From: Paramoeba atlantica
Lineage: Eukaryota; Discosea
DNA: 64,000 nucleotides
Direction of reading: 5' to 3'
Assembly (NCBI GenBank): GCA_977017575.1
Contig: CDRNVI010000170.1
Coordinates: 1 to 64,000 of the forward strand
Part shown: in pieces, positions 53,386 through 63,619 of the stretch
Layout: every line of letters begins with the position of its first letter
Position numbering within the stretch: position 1 is the stretch's first letter
Position numbers and translations under genes: made by a program
Notes under the pieces: model-generated
Seen by the model: the letters and a program-made list of their open reading frames with translations, nothing else
The model's database searches: none
What the model was told of the DNA's origin: nothing

Positions 53386-54800
53386 TTCTTTTTTTTTTCT
53401 TTTTTTTTTTTCTTTACCCTTTTCTCAATTTTCTTCCCCACCAACCTTCTTTTTCTCTGTCTCTCCTTTCTTTTTTTTTTTTTTACCCCCACACAAATAT
53501 ATAATATACTCCTTTTTTGAGATCATATATTCATTCTCTCTGGGTCCGAATTTTCAAATTAGCATCCAGAGAGTATGAAAAGTCAAAAAACAAAAACAAC
53601 AACAACAACAACAACAACATGTGATCAACATTGAAACACCTCCACAATCCCACCACCATCTTTTTTTTCTTCTTCTCCCCTTTCCTTTTCCTTTTCCTTT
53701 TCTTTTTTTTCACTTCTTTTCTTTTTTCAATTCTCCTCTATTTTCTTTCTGATTTTTGTTTTGAAAAAAAACTAAAAAAAAAAAGAAAAAAGAAGAAAAA
53801 AAGAAGAAAAAAAGAAGAGAAGGAATCAAGAGGAAAAGAGAAAAAGAGAAAAAGAAAAGAAAAAACCACCACTGGGGCTTGGGGGGGGAGGGCAAAAAAG
53901 AAACAGGCAGGAAATGGGCACCCCTGAACCCTCCTCACCTCTCACCTCCCTTCCCCTCACAACACCCCCCCCCCCCCCTTCAACCATCCTTGACTTTTTT
54001 CCCAACAAAAAACCATAACTGTCAAAGTACAAATTGATCATCATCGCACTGCCACTCACTTCATGCTCCACCCCAAATCAACAACACCCACTCTCCCCTC
54101 TTCTTCTTTGAAACTCTAAATCCCCTTCTCTCTCCCAAGAAGTTGATGTACCTCTCCAGCACTGCTGGGTACCTGCCAACCAAATGGCAAAGAAGACTTT
54201 TGGTGGTGCTCAAAATGTCACTTGATACTCAGTGATGGAAAAAACAAGATCCAGACAAAGAGAAAGAAAAAAAGAGTCAGAGAGAAAAAAGAAAAAGAAG
54301 AGAGAGAAAAAAACAAGAAAGAAAGGGAAAAGAAGAGAGAAAGAAAAAATAGCCAGAAAAAAGAAAGAAAAAGAAGAAAGAAAAAGAAAAAAGAAAGAAA
54401 GAGAAAAAGAAAGAAAGAGAACGGAAAGAAAGAGAAAAGAAAGAAAGAAAATAGAGAAAGAAGAGAAAGAAGAGAAAAAGAAAAAAGAAAAAAAAAGAAG
54501 AAAAAAAAGAAAAAGAGAAAAAGAGCCATGATAAGATGTTTCGGAGAGCACAAGTTTCTTCCAAGGAGAGTGAAAGAAAAGAGAAGGGAGAAAAAAGAAA
54601 GAAGAAGACCTCTCTCTCTCTTGTTTTGTTTACTCAGGGGTTGGACAAAAGAGAGAAAGAAGGGGGGTCAGAAAAGAAGAGAAAGGAGATGTGATGATGA
54701 ATGATGTCAAGTGTTGTCGAACACAAAAAAAGAAAGAGAACAACAAAAAGCGCAGAGAGGAGGAGAGAGAGGAAAACAAAAAAAAAATGAAGGCACAAAA
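53335..54800. repeat. Low-complexity T-, GA- and C-rich DNA
   Basis: T-rich to 53,480, GAAAA runs at 53,770-53,870, a C-run at 53,960-53,980, GA-rich at 54,235-54,530, plus (AAC)n at 53,592-53,620. Two ordinary islands (54,000-54,230 and 54,530-54,720) have no recognisable gene. Confidence 0.65.
53532..53577. repeat. Dispersed hairpin repeat, copy 5
   Basis: CATTCTCTCTGGGTCC … GCATCCAGAGAGTATG with an AT-rich loop. Confidence 0.8.
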
Positions 54801-54809
54801 AAAGACGAA

Positions 54810-55335
54810 AAGAGGATCTTTTCCCACTTTTCCGCACCCCGAAAAATTAAGGTTCTAAATCACGAGCCCCAAAAATCGCTTTTTTTTTTCGTTCTGGGGA
54901 AGAGAGAAAGGGAAAAAGGGAAAGAGGGAAAGAGGAAAGAAAGAGAAAAACAAAGAGAGAAGAGAGAAAGAAAAAGGGAAAGAGGGAAAGAGAGAGAGAA
55001 AGAGAAAGGGAAAAGGGAAAGGTAAGAGATAAAGAGAAAGAAAGGGAAAGAGGAGAAAGAGCGAAGAGAAAGAGGGAAAGAGAAAGAGAAGAAAGAGAAC
55101 TGGAGAAAAAGAGAGAGAGAAGAGAGAGAGAAGAGAGAGAAAGGGAAAGGGGGGGGATGGGAGAGAGAAAGAGAAAGGGAAAAAGGGAAAAAGGGAAAGG
55201 TAAGAGACAAAGAGAAAGGGAAAGAGGAGAAAGAGCGAAGAGAAAGAGACTTTGTGGAACCACTTTGTGTTTTTTTGGTTGTTGTTGTTGTTGTTGTTGA
55301 AATTAAGAGGTTTCTTTTCCTTTGGTTTTTCCTTT
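54810..55335. repeat. Dispersed block shared with 27.2-27.4 kb
   Basis: GGATCTTTTCCCAC…GAAAAATTAAGGTTCTAAATC…CGCTTTTTTTTT, a long GA-rich run, then GAGACTTTG…CTTTGTGTTTTTTTGG…TCCTTTGGTTTTT, colinear with the other copy. Confidence 0.6.
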
Positions 55336-55377
55336 TTATTTTCTTTTCTTGTTTTTTTTTTTCTTTTCTTGTTTTTT

Positions 55378-55456
55378 TTTTTCTTTTCTTTTCTTTTCTT
55401 TTCTTTTCTTTTCTTTTCTTTTCTTTTCTTTTCTTTTCTTTTCTTTTCTTTTCTTG
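55378..55456. repeat. (TTTTC)n microsatellite
   Basis: About 15 perfect five-base units. The region from here to 55,990 shows no gene. Confidence 0.9.
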
Positions 55457-56000
55457 TGGATTCCCTTTTTGTATTTTGCCATTTCTATGTATCTATATGA
55501 ACTCCTCTCAAATCAAGAGGATAATTTTGTAAAATTTCTTTTCAGTCCAAAAAATAAAACAGACAAAAGAGAGAGTTGTTTTTTATCCTTTTTCTCATCA
55601 GAGATTTACCAGCAGTTGGCAGGCAGGGAACATTGTATTTGACTTGAGTTGAGAGGAGAGGGGGGGAGATTCATTAAAGGCAAGATGATGTTGATTTTAA
55701 TAAAAGCATATTTTTTTTTTCGAATTGGTCAGAAAAAAATAAAATATTTTTTTTCCTGTTATTTGCCTCTTTTCGCATCCTACTTTTTTTTTTTTTCAAC
55801 AACCAGTTTTATTTTGGAGGAGATCATGAAACACACCTCCCACAAATCAGTTTTCTTGATTTTTCCAGTTTTAGAGTTCCAAGTCCAAATTCAGAGGGGG
55901 CATTGAGAACCTTGAATTCTGACCAAATGAAAGAAATTTTTTTAAAGTGGACGCTTATTTTCCAAGGCCCCTTTGAATGGTCCCTCTCTTTGGTTAGTTT

Positions 56001-56053
56001 TTCGAAGAATGAAGTTTCGAAATGATTTTTTTTTCGAAAAATCAAGTTTCGAA
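56001..56053. repeat. Cluster of four TTCGAA palindromes
   Basis: TTCGAA at 56,001, 56,016, 56,033 and 56,048, spaced 15-17 bp, in an AT-rich stretch. Could be binding sites or a decayed short tandem repeat. Confidence 0.6.
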
Positions 56054-56278
56054 AAAAATGATTTTGACAAAAGAACTGAGAAAGGCTCCTTGGGGGAGGG
56101 GGGAGGGGGGGAGGGTGTTTGAACACACATGCATGCCAATCACAACAATATTCTGATTTATCTCCATTTTAACTGAGGTTCTTCATTTAACTGAAGGAGT
56201 TGTGAAAAGAGTCCTCCCCAGTTGATGGTCTTTTGGACAAAGCACAGAACAGTTCTTTTTTGTCTTTTTTCAACAAAT

Positions 56279-56350
56279 TCCCTTGTGGTGTAGTCGGTAA
56301 CACGGTCGGCTTTCACCCGGCCACCCCGGGTTCGATTCCCGGCAAGGGAG
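56279..56350 (+). tRNA. tRNA-Glu (UUC)
   Basis: 72 nt. Acceptor TCCCTTG/CAAGGGA is perfect; anticodon loop CTTTCAC gives UUC; T-arm CCGGG-TTCGATT-CCCGG. A T-run terminator follows at once. Confidence 0.93.
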
Positions 56351-56734
56351 CTTTTTTTTTCTTCAATTTTGTGGAACTGCGCCCCCACACACACACACAC
56401 CACCTGCGCATATCAGTGGGGCAGAATTGGTCTTATTTTTTTGAGGTCATTGTTTGTTCTTTTTGTTTTTCTCCATCCAAATGGTGGATCTGTTTTTTGT
56501 GGGATCACCAAACTCCAGAAACTTCCTTTTTCAACAAAAAATTTGAAACTTTTCAAAACAATTTTGAAAGTAAGTCCTCTTTTTTTGCTCTTTTTGGGAA
56601 TTGTTCTCCAATGTTGAAGGTGCAGGAATTGAAACTATCTCAATTAACCCTCTTGATTTTGCGTCTGATGAATCTTGAAAAGCATCCACAAACTTATTGA
56701 GGGGGTTTGGGTAATTTTTTTTTTTAAAAAAAAA

Positions 56735-56808
56735 AACTCCACCTGGAGGGTTCGAACCTCCGACCTTGTGGTTAACAGCCACACGCTCTGCCAACCCAAC
56801 TCCATGTC
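56735..56808 (-). tRNA. tRNA-Asn (GUU)-like, probably a pseudogene
   Basis: The anticodon arm TGTGG-CTGTTAA-CCACA and T-arm GGAGG-TTCGAAC-CCTCC are perfect. The 5' acceptor strand does not pair with the 3' strand AGGTGGA, and the D-arm is weak. A similar 3' half occurs at 31,041-31,071. Confidence 0.55.
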
Positions 56809-56820
56809 CTAAATGGTTGT

Positions 56821-57440
56821 AAACTAAGAATCCAAGATATGATCCATCGACACAATCGAGTTCAGAATGTCTTCCTCTCTTTTAAATGTCTGCATCCTGA
56901 TGATCTCCTTCTAATTGATAAACCGATCCCTCCACATCACTATGAAGGAATTGTCACAAAAAACAAAAACCAGACATCTTCATTCTCAACCACGCTCGCC
57001 AAACTATCGAAATTATCGAAATCTCGACTCCCTATTATGATACTAACACTGAATTGAGTGAGATCAACAAAACAAACAAATACTTCCCCTTGGTCGAAGC
57101 ACTGAAAAGTCGAAACCGCACCTACAAAGTCACAATGATTCCCATTGTGATCGGATCGCTTGGTGGAATGACTTCAAACTTGCGAGGTAACCTCATCAAT
57201 GCAGGAGTCCCCCCAACAAGAGTACAACACTGCCTCCGGCTTATGTTTGAGACAGTAATCGAAGGATCCCAATGGCTTTGGAAACGACGATTTAATCCTT
57301 CCCCAGAAATGCAAGAGTGATAAAGTGGACCTTGTTGTGACCTAGGAAATCACAGAACCTAACGTAGTATTTTGAGAATGCAAACTTTTGTTTGCAATTT
57401 ATCTTTCAATAAATTGTATTTTCGAGCTAAGGAGGAATGT
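56821..57440 (+). pseudogene. Fragment of another endonuclease-type non-LTR retrotransposon
   Basis: A frame (about 57,005-57,320) reads EISTPYYDTN…, KYFPLVEALKSR, KVTMIPIVIGSLGG and GSQWLWKRRF. This is the pattern of the C-terminal restriction-like endonuclease region in R2/NeSL-type elements (a D.s.P motif, K(Y)..L, then v.P+V+G.LG). An upstream frame at 56,839-57,057 holds part of the preceding region, so one frame change lies near 57,000. It does not match the family at 0.2 kb. The 3' flank to 57,440 carries AATAAA at about 57,409. Confidence 0.6.
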
Positions 57441-57562
57441 ATCGAATAACCCTCCGAGAGTTCTTTTCTAAAGGAACAAGACTCATGGAGAAGACAAAAG
57501 GAGACAGAAACAAGAAAAAGAGAGAAAGACAGAAGGAAATCCAAAGAGGACTGCACAAATAG

Positions 57563-59815
57563 TTATGGTTGGGTCATGGTCCCTGGCGAGACCATCAAGG
57601 AGAAAAGTTCTGTTTTCGACGCCATAATGCCAGCAATGTATCTCCTGATAGCGTCCGAGCGCCAATCTCCACACGTACGGATGACCAATTCAGGGGCTCC
57701 GCCCAGAGCTGCACTGATTGCACCACCAACCCTTCCACTTTTTCCTGTGAATCTGGAGCCCATGGAAGGATCCACCGCTGCCGCAATAAAGTTGAAAATG
57801 GTGCCCATTATGCCAGGGGGAAGAGGAAACTCTTTTGCATCTGCAAACAGTGGGCTTGCGTCCGTACCATTTTCGTATCGAGCAATACACAGTAAGTAAA
57901 CAGCGCATGGAAGGCAAAAGGTTCTAATGGAATCCGAAGAGCAAGACAAAAGGTGCCATGGATTCCGCTTTAAGATCTTATCTGACTTCCTTGCTCTGAG
58001 ATGTACCCAAATACCACTTTGAGCGAGGTGAACGTCCGAGAGGAGGATCTTACTGATTTCACCAGGGCGCAACATTAGACGACAAGCCAATGCAGCAATG
58101 ACCGCATAGAACTTGGTTGAAGAGGAGCCAGTTTCCCACACATGGATTGCCAGAGACATGGGAAATGGTTGAACATCAGGGAGTTTTCTTGGCACCTTCC
58201 TAGCTGCAGTGACAACTGACTGATCCACAACTGGTGGGGTAAGGCCAAGATCTTTGTGAATTCTTCTTACTGCAGAAATGGCGCTGAGAGCTGCTGCCCC
58301 CAGACCATGAGCTAGTTTGGACTGAACATATTCTGACAACACTGCATTTGTCGCAGGGAAAGCGCAATAGTCTCTTTCACACGCCCAGGAGTCGAAGGCC
58401 GCACATATCGTGAGGTAGCTGGCTCTGGTGGAGGGCTCGAGCGGGTCACAAAGAGGTTTGGGCAAAACCAAACTGCTATCCATTTTGTCAATGAAATCTG
58501 TGACAGTTCTGTTGAACAACCGACTGGTTGATGCATTGTTCCTGATGTCCAATCCAAAGTGAGCAGCCAAGCACTTCCACGTAACAGGGGTTGTAACCGC
58601 AACGACCAGGGCATGTGTTTGAGATTCGAACAGAGTTGCTAATGTTGGTGCGATTATACTCAGAGGGGGACACATCCACACTTTCTGTGGCCAAGTTTTT
58701 GCAAATGCATTGACACCTGCACTGTTTGGACAAAGGGTCATTGAAAAGAAGCAAGGAACAACCGCTGACAGATTGCAGGCGAACAGATCCATGTCTAGGG
58801 GGGGAACAATGCTCAGCAGAAGTGACCAAACCCAAGGCAACATCATCCAAGATCCCCGATCATTGAGACGAGAAGGAGCATCGGCTGGATTTATTGCTGA
58901 CGGGATGTAACAAGGATTCCACAAATGCAGATCGTTCCGTAGGAGAAGAAGAACGGCCTTTCTTGCTATTGAGTCCAGAAAATCGTTCCTGCTTCCCCCC
59001 TTCTTTAAAGCATAAAGAGCCACCACATTGTCTATGAGAGGTTGGATCGTGTTGCCCATCCGAATCACCTTCAGGTTGAGGGAGGTCTGTATTGCCTCCA
59101 TGAAAGCCAAGAGTTCCAGTGCTGCAATGGAGAACATTGCTGTTTTGTCGCTGAACCGGCTTGCCACCGAGATTGTACCTTCCTCTGCATCTATCACAAA
59201 TCCCCATCCTGTCCAATGTTCTGACTTGGAAGCATCCGAGACAACAATCTTGGTTTGTAGAGGGCGGGAGAATGGCCTCCCATTGTTCTCGTAAATCTGA
59301 GTCCAGAGAAAGGTCAGGATTGTGACTGTCATTGGTGGAACCACCACGTAAGAATCCCACATCCATGTAGGTCTCAGAATCCTCAAGGGTTTTTGTGCTG
59401 GGCTGGCAATCTTGACAATGTCCAACACTGGTGCCAGAGAAGTTAGCATCCCCATCACTTTGGCAAGTTGCCGGGCTGTGACATTCCCTAAGAGCAAGAG
59501 AGCGATCATGTTTTCGATGACTGTGAGTGCCTTTTCTTTTCTTGCTTCTGTTATGAACAGCATGGAGATCGTCAAGTCTATTCTGAGACCCATGTACACC
59601 AGATTCTGAGTTGGAGTCAATTTGTACTTGTGAAAGGCAATCTTGAAACCCAGATTCTCGAAGAAGGGGAGAATGAAACCACAAACCATATGGTCCAGAA
59701 AGAGAGGAGAAGAAGCTGTCATTATGAAAGTCGTTGACCCACACCAGAATGGACACTCCTGGGCACAGGACTCAAAGGATCTTTGCAAGTTCCAGAGAAG
59801 TTTTGGCTGCAACAA
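57563..59815 (-). CDS. DIRS-like RNase H and tyrosine recombinase
   Basis: From about residue 50 the frame carries the RT end (NLGFKIAFHKYKLTPTQNLVYMG), then RNase H (VVSDASKSEHWTGWGF, an ALELLAFMEA helix, LIDNVVALYALKKG, INPADAPSR). A DLFA…PP..I linker domain and the recombinase follow. Recombinase motifs are RLMLRPGEI (first Arg), FTGKSGRVGGA (Lys where His is usual, second Arg) and a terminal DWRSDAIRRYIAG (Tyr nucleophile). It ends in TAA. The first ~45 codons are the wrong frame for RT. Integration by recombination of a circular DNA is the expected role. Confidence 0.82.
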   Translation of the reverse strand: MLQPKLLWNLQRSFESCAQECPFWCGSTTFIMTASSPLFLDHMVCGFILPFFENLGFKIAFHKYKLTPTQNLVYMGLRIDLTISMLFITEARKEKALTVIENMIALLLLGNVTARQLAKVMGMLTSLAPVLDIVKIASPAQKPLRILRPTWMWDSYVVVPPMTVTILTFLWTQIYENNGRPFSRPLQTKIVVSDASKSEHWTGWGFVIDAEEGTISVASRFSDKTAMFSIAALELLAFMEAIQTSLNLKVIRMGNTIQPLIDNVVALYALKKGGSRNDFLDSIARKAVLLLLRNDLHLWNPCYIPSAINPADAPSRLNDRGSWMMLPWVWSLLLSIVPPLDMDLFACNLSAVVPCFFSMTLCPNSAGVNAFAKTWPQKVWMCPPLSIIAPTLATLFESQTHALVVAVTTPVTWKCLAAHFGLDIRNNASTSRLFNRTVTDFIDKMDSSLVLPKPLCDPLEPSTRASYLTICAAFDSWACERDYCAFPATNAVLSEYVQSKLAHGLGAAALSAISAVRRIHKDLGLTPPVVDQSVVTAARKVPRKLPDVQPFPMSLAIHVWETGSSSTKFYAVIAALACRLMLRPGEISKILLSDVHLAQSGIWVHLRARKSDKILKRNPWHLLSCSSDSIRTFCLPCAVYLLCIARYENGTDASPLFADAKEFPLPPGIMGTIFNFIAAAVDPSMGSRFTGKSGRVGGAISAALGGAPELVIRTCGDWRSDAIRRYIAGIMASKTELFSLMVSPGTMTQP

Positions 59816-60311
59816 AAGCTGAGATCTTGAATCTGAACATTGTGGCTAGGAACAGGAAGAATTTCTCGTTCAGCTGAAAGCCCATCCACTGTTGGCTGTC
59901 CTGGTGGAGCATGAAGTGGAGATAGAAATCGCTCAGATCGATAGTCACCATGTAAGCATCCTTGGGAATCACCATGGAGAAGAATGGGATCACTTTGAGC
60001 CTCAACTTCTGATACAGAGAATAAAGTTTGTCCACTCGTGTACCCACAACGACCAGTCTCAGAGTCTTGCACGGGCACGAACCACTCTTGGGTGCAGTCT
60101 TGAGAGCATTTACAGCAAAGGGGGGAGAGCTGACCTCCTTCACCACAGAGAGATGATGAAGCCTCTGAATTTCGTTTGTGACAAAAGCAGTGTGTTCCAC
60201 CGGAAACTTGTTCTGAGCATGAAAAGGCTGAGCACTGGCATTTATCGGGATGCGTACCCCTGTGTTGACCCACTCCAGGACATCTGAAGGTAGAGGTAAC
60301 GTGTTCCACAC
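59700..60311 (-). pseudogene. DIRS-like reverse transcriptase, N-terminal part
   Basis: The frame shows VWNTLPLPSDVLEWV, LRLVV..TRVDKL, motif A VTIDLSDFYLHF and QQWMGFQL. Motif B (expected LPFG-like) reads ATMFRFKIS and is degenerate. After a TGA at 59,774-59,772 the same frame gives SILVWVNDF, the motif C region, with WVND where YxDD is expected. A one-base frame change then leads to the main downstream frame at 59,815-57,563. Confidence 0.65.
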
Positions 60312-60420
60312 ACTTCAACGACTGTGCAATTGCACTGGAAGGTTGGTTCGGCTTGGGAGGGGATGAAGCGAGCAAAAGGGGGCTCTTGGCAGTGTCATAA
60401 CCTTCAACCAGGCCAAAGGG

Positions 60421-60573
60421 TCAGGAATGATCCTCAGAAGAGGAAGAACTAGAGGAGGAAGCCCTGTTGTGTGACTTCCTGCGCTTCTTACGACTCTTCT
60501 TTTTCACCACAGTTGTATCAGATGACTGCACAGGGGGGGGAATTGGCACAGGTGACGCCGCGACTGGAGGCAT
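60421..60573 (-). other. Basic, serine-rich frame linking Gag to RT
   Basis: It is in phase with Gag, separated by TAG and one Gln codon: MPPVAASPVPIPPP…, then KKKSRKKRRKSHNRA, then eight serines and EDHS before TGA. Beyond that TGA the same frame reads PFGLVEGYDTAKSPLLLASS before a frame change leads into the RT. Either a short separate protein or the N-terminus of a Pol protein made by readthrough. Confidence 0.5.
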
Positions 60574-60576
60574 TTG

Positions 60577-61566
60577 CTACAGACTAGGGAACTGAGGGGG
60601 GAAAGGTGGCCAGAAACCCATGGGGAAAGAAGGAACTGCTGGACCAGGAACTTGATTCAAAGAACCATTGATCTGGTTCAAAGCTTGTTCAGCCGACTTT
60701 GGGACAACCAGAGCAGGCGCTGCCGCAGCCTTGGCCTTATTAGGGCAACTTCTAGAAGAGTGACCACTTTCACCGCAGGAGAAACAACCTTTTTTGTTTG
60801 GTCTGGCAGTAGTGATACCATGCGCAGGAAGGGCAAGGTCCCACCCTCTCAAATCAGCGTCGCGAAGTAAGTCCGCACAAACCTGAATAAACTGGCTCAG
60901 GAACTTAGCATAGTGACCAGGATTTCCACCCGACACGGCTTCCTCGAGGACCTTTTCCACGAGAGCATCACAAGTACGGAGGACAGACAATTCATTAACA
61001 TTTCTTGCCGCCTTCTTCGATGTGGCCCACATCTCCCAACGATTGAGAGGCTCAAACTGAGGCCAGGTAAAAGGGTTATCCAAAATATACGACCGCGCGG
61101 GGTCATGTTTAAGTGTAGATCGACCACAAGTCGGTTTGATGAAACCAGGAGGAGGAATTTGCAAGGACAAGCCAGGAATTTCGCTCGACCCAGCTGGTGT
61201 AAATGACTGTGGCGAAGGGGAGGGGGAAGGAGCGGGAGCGCTCAATGTATTCTGACCAAAGATGGGAGAAGACGAGGGAGGATCCAGAGGAGACCATGTT
61301 GAGCATGTAGAAGACGAGGAGGAGGAGATACCAGAACCTGGAGACAGGTTGCTTGAGGGTGGGGTTGACAATGAAGACGAGTTGAGACCGCTTGGATCCC
61401 TGTCCACAACAGCTTGGAGCAAACTAGTGAGAGCATCAAACCGCTTTTCCAAGGAAGCAAGACGATCAGTGGGTCGCGTGGCATCGCCCATCGCGACCTC
61501 GTATTCGGTATCAGAATCATGAGTATCTGACATCGTAGTACACAATACGGCCAAACAGAAAAACAA
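60577..61566 (-). CDS. DIRS-like Gag with CCHC zinc knuckle
   Basis: 329 codons. The N-terminus is acidic, followed by a coiled-coil-like LASLEKRFDALTSLLQAV, a Ser/Pro-rich linker, a helical core (FTWPQFEPLNRWEMW…) and, near residue 265, CFSCGESGHSSRSC (C-x2-C-x4-H-x4-C), the RNA-binding knuckle. The chosen ATG at 61,566 could be preceded by the in-frame ATG at MSDTHDSDTEYE about 11 codons later; the latter is the better start by context. It ends at TAG, after which the frame stays open (next entry). Confidence 0.75.
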   Translation of the reverse strand: MFFCLAVLCTTMSDTHDSDTEYEVAMGDATRPTDRLASLEKRFDALTSLLQAVVDRDPSGLNSSSLSTPPSSNLSPGSGISSSSSSTCSTWSPLDPPSSSPIFGQNTLSAPAPSPSPSPQSFTPAGSSEIPGLSLQIPPPGFIKPTCGRSTLKHDPARSYILDNPFTWPQFEPLNRWEMWATSKKAARNVNELSVLRTCDALVEKVLEEAVSGGNPGHYAKFLSQFIQVCADLLRDADLRGWDLALPAHGITTARPNKKGCFSCGESGHSSRSCPNKAKAAAAPALVVPKSAEQALNQINGSLNQVPGPAVPSFPMGFWPPFPPQFPSL

Positions 61567-61944
61567 AGGGTAAAAAAGGCACTAGGCAACAAAAAACCCA
61601 ATAAACAGAACACAAAAAACCAATAGCGTCAGGCTCACGAACGGAACACAAGAAAACAACGTTCACGAGAACGAAGGAACAAAAAGAAAAGTGAAAAAGA
61701 AAGAAGAAAGAAGCGAGAGCGGTGACACTGGTCGAGATTCCAATCTCAGAGACCAACAGGGATAATAATCCTTCTGGTCCTGAACGACTTGTCCAACAAC
61801 AAATGAACCCTGTGTCTTTTTGCCTTTTTGCAGCAGATAACCACGCTTGGGCAAACTCAGACTGAGCAACTTTGGATTTAAATAATTCTTGAATTCCTTG
61901 CACCAAAATCTTTCTTTTTGCCATTTACCCTTCAACCTCAATTT

Positions 61945-62550
61945 GGTAGAGCGAGAAATTCAATCACATGGAGAGGGTAATTCCATGCCAGTATGAAATG
62001 TGTCTGTCTGCAGCTCTGACAAACCTGAAACCCCAAGGGGAATATGCGCATAGCGCCAATCAAAACACTATCTCTTGAAGAGTTGAAACATCTTGCTGCT
62101 GAGCTGTTGAGCAACAGGGATGTGTTGTTTTTATAAGGACTAACACTTGTGCAGCATCATTTGATAATTCTTTCCACCATTAAAATGAATAACTGGGAAG
62201 CCATTCTCAGTTGAGACTCTGGCTCTCTCTGCTAGACTTGTGACCATCTCCCACAATATCTCATAGTCAAAGTCCTCTTCTTTCAAGAGAGAATTGTCTT
62301 CCTGTTATGAACCCTGTTCAGTTGTCTTCTGTTCAATTTGATGCCATCTTATTGCTCTACTCCCCCAATTGATCACCGCCCTCTCTCTCTCTCTTTCCTT
62401 CCCTCTTTTCCTTTCTGATATTCCCTTTGTTTTATTTTCCCTTTTCTTGTTTTTCCTGATGTTTATTTTTTTCCTTTCCTGATTTGATTTTGTCCATGTT
62501 TCCTTCCACAAAAACACCATTTCTGAATCCTTTTTGTTTCTATCACACCC
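61945..62550. other. No gene recognised
   Basis: Ordinary-composition DNA beyond the DIRS 5' region, with no convincing frame, repeat or RNA gene. Confidence 0.45.
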
Positions 62551-62556
62551 CCCATC

Positions 62557-62964
62557 TCAACTGTCACCGCTCCCACATTTTCTCTCTTGTTCAAATGTTC
62601 CCTTTGTTTGTTTATCTTGAATAAAACCCACATTTTCGATTTGATCTTTGGATTGGGTTTCGTTTTTGTTTTGTTTGTCCTTCCGGAGATCTGGTCGATC
62701 CTGACACTTTGGGAGGTTCATCATCTTGCTGAAGATCCTTGTCATTGAGAGAGATATTCCTCTCCTCTGGGGAACTCTGTCTTCAGGAAGAGCTTCTTCC
62801 CTTGGGTTGAGCTTCATTTTGGTAGCTTGCTCCAAAGTTGGTTGATTTTTCGAGGTTTTTTCGGTTTGGTGTGTGGATAATCCCAATGATCGCCATCCAT
62901 GTTTACAGGCATGGCCAGGAGAGAGAAGTAAAAATAACAAGGTTGATTTCAACTCATTATTCAA
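62557..62964 (-). CDS. Hypothetical protein or exon
   Basis: 135-codon frame (MNNELKSTLLFLLLSPGHACKHG…) with a short hydrophobic N-terminus and a basic, polar rest (…LPKCQDRPDLRKDKQNKNE…). No family is recognised and no splice sites were confirmed. It could equally be a chance frame. Confidence 0.25.
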   Translation of the reverse strand: MNNELKSTLLFLLLSPGHACKHGWRSLGLSTHQTEKTSKNQPTLEQATKMKLNPREEALPEDRVPQRRGISLSMTRIFSKMMNLPKCQDRPDLRKDKQNKNETQSKDQIENVGFIQDKQTKGTFEQERKCGSGDS

Positions 62965-63619
62965 ATGTCGAGAGGTCCATCTCTTCTTTGACTTAGTTAC
63001 TTGATATTTTGTGTTAATGTATGTGGAGGCAAATGATTGAGAACCAGTACTTGAGTAACTTGCAAGGAAATTGAGGGTAACATTTCATAAGGTGGATGAG
63101 GTTGTTTGATGATGCCCCTCTTACTGTGGGGTGATAAGGTGAAAACACTCTTGGAAGGGTTTGTGAGGCAAAAGGAAAAAGAAAACATTTGAATGTGGAA
63201 TTTGATTTGGGAAATGAGTTGGGAAAAAGAATGAAGGTTGTTTGTTTACTTGTTGTGGTCTTATTTTTGTTTTCTTTGTCTCAAGAAACTCTTTCTTCTT
63301 CAAAATCCTTCTTCCTCTTCTTCCTCTTTTTTTTGAGAGAGAGAGAGAGGAAATTTCAAATATTTTTTTTGAAAAAACAAAAAAAAACAGGAGATGTATC
63401 AGAATGTGTGAATTTCGGAACATGTGGAGAATGAACTCGAATGTATTGTTCCAAATGTGATATGTTTATTATTTTTTTTGTGTTTTTTGGTTTTGTTTTT
63501 GAAGAGAAAACCAAAGAGAGTCAAGCCCGAGTTTTTAATGTAAAAATCGGTGGGTTGACCCATTAAAAAAACCCCATATTTTTTCAATTCAGATCAGAAA
63601 AAAAAGAAATAAATTTTTA

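Larger units (their letters stand above)
57540..61940 (-). mobile_element. DIRS-like retrotransposon (tyrosine-recombinase type)
   Basis: The minus strand encodes Gag with a zinc knuckle, then RT, RNase H and a tyrosine recombinase. That gene set without LTRs or integrase defines DIRS-like elements, which integrate by recombination and are known in early-diverging fungi and protists. Terminal inverted repeats were not identified by eye, so the boundaries are approximate. Confidence 0.85.
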
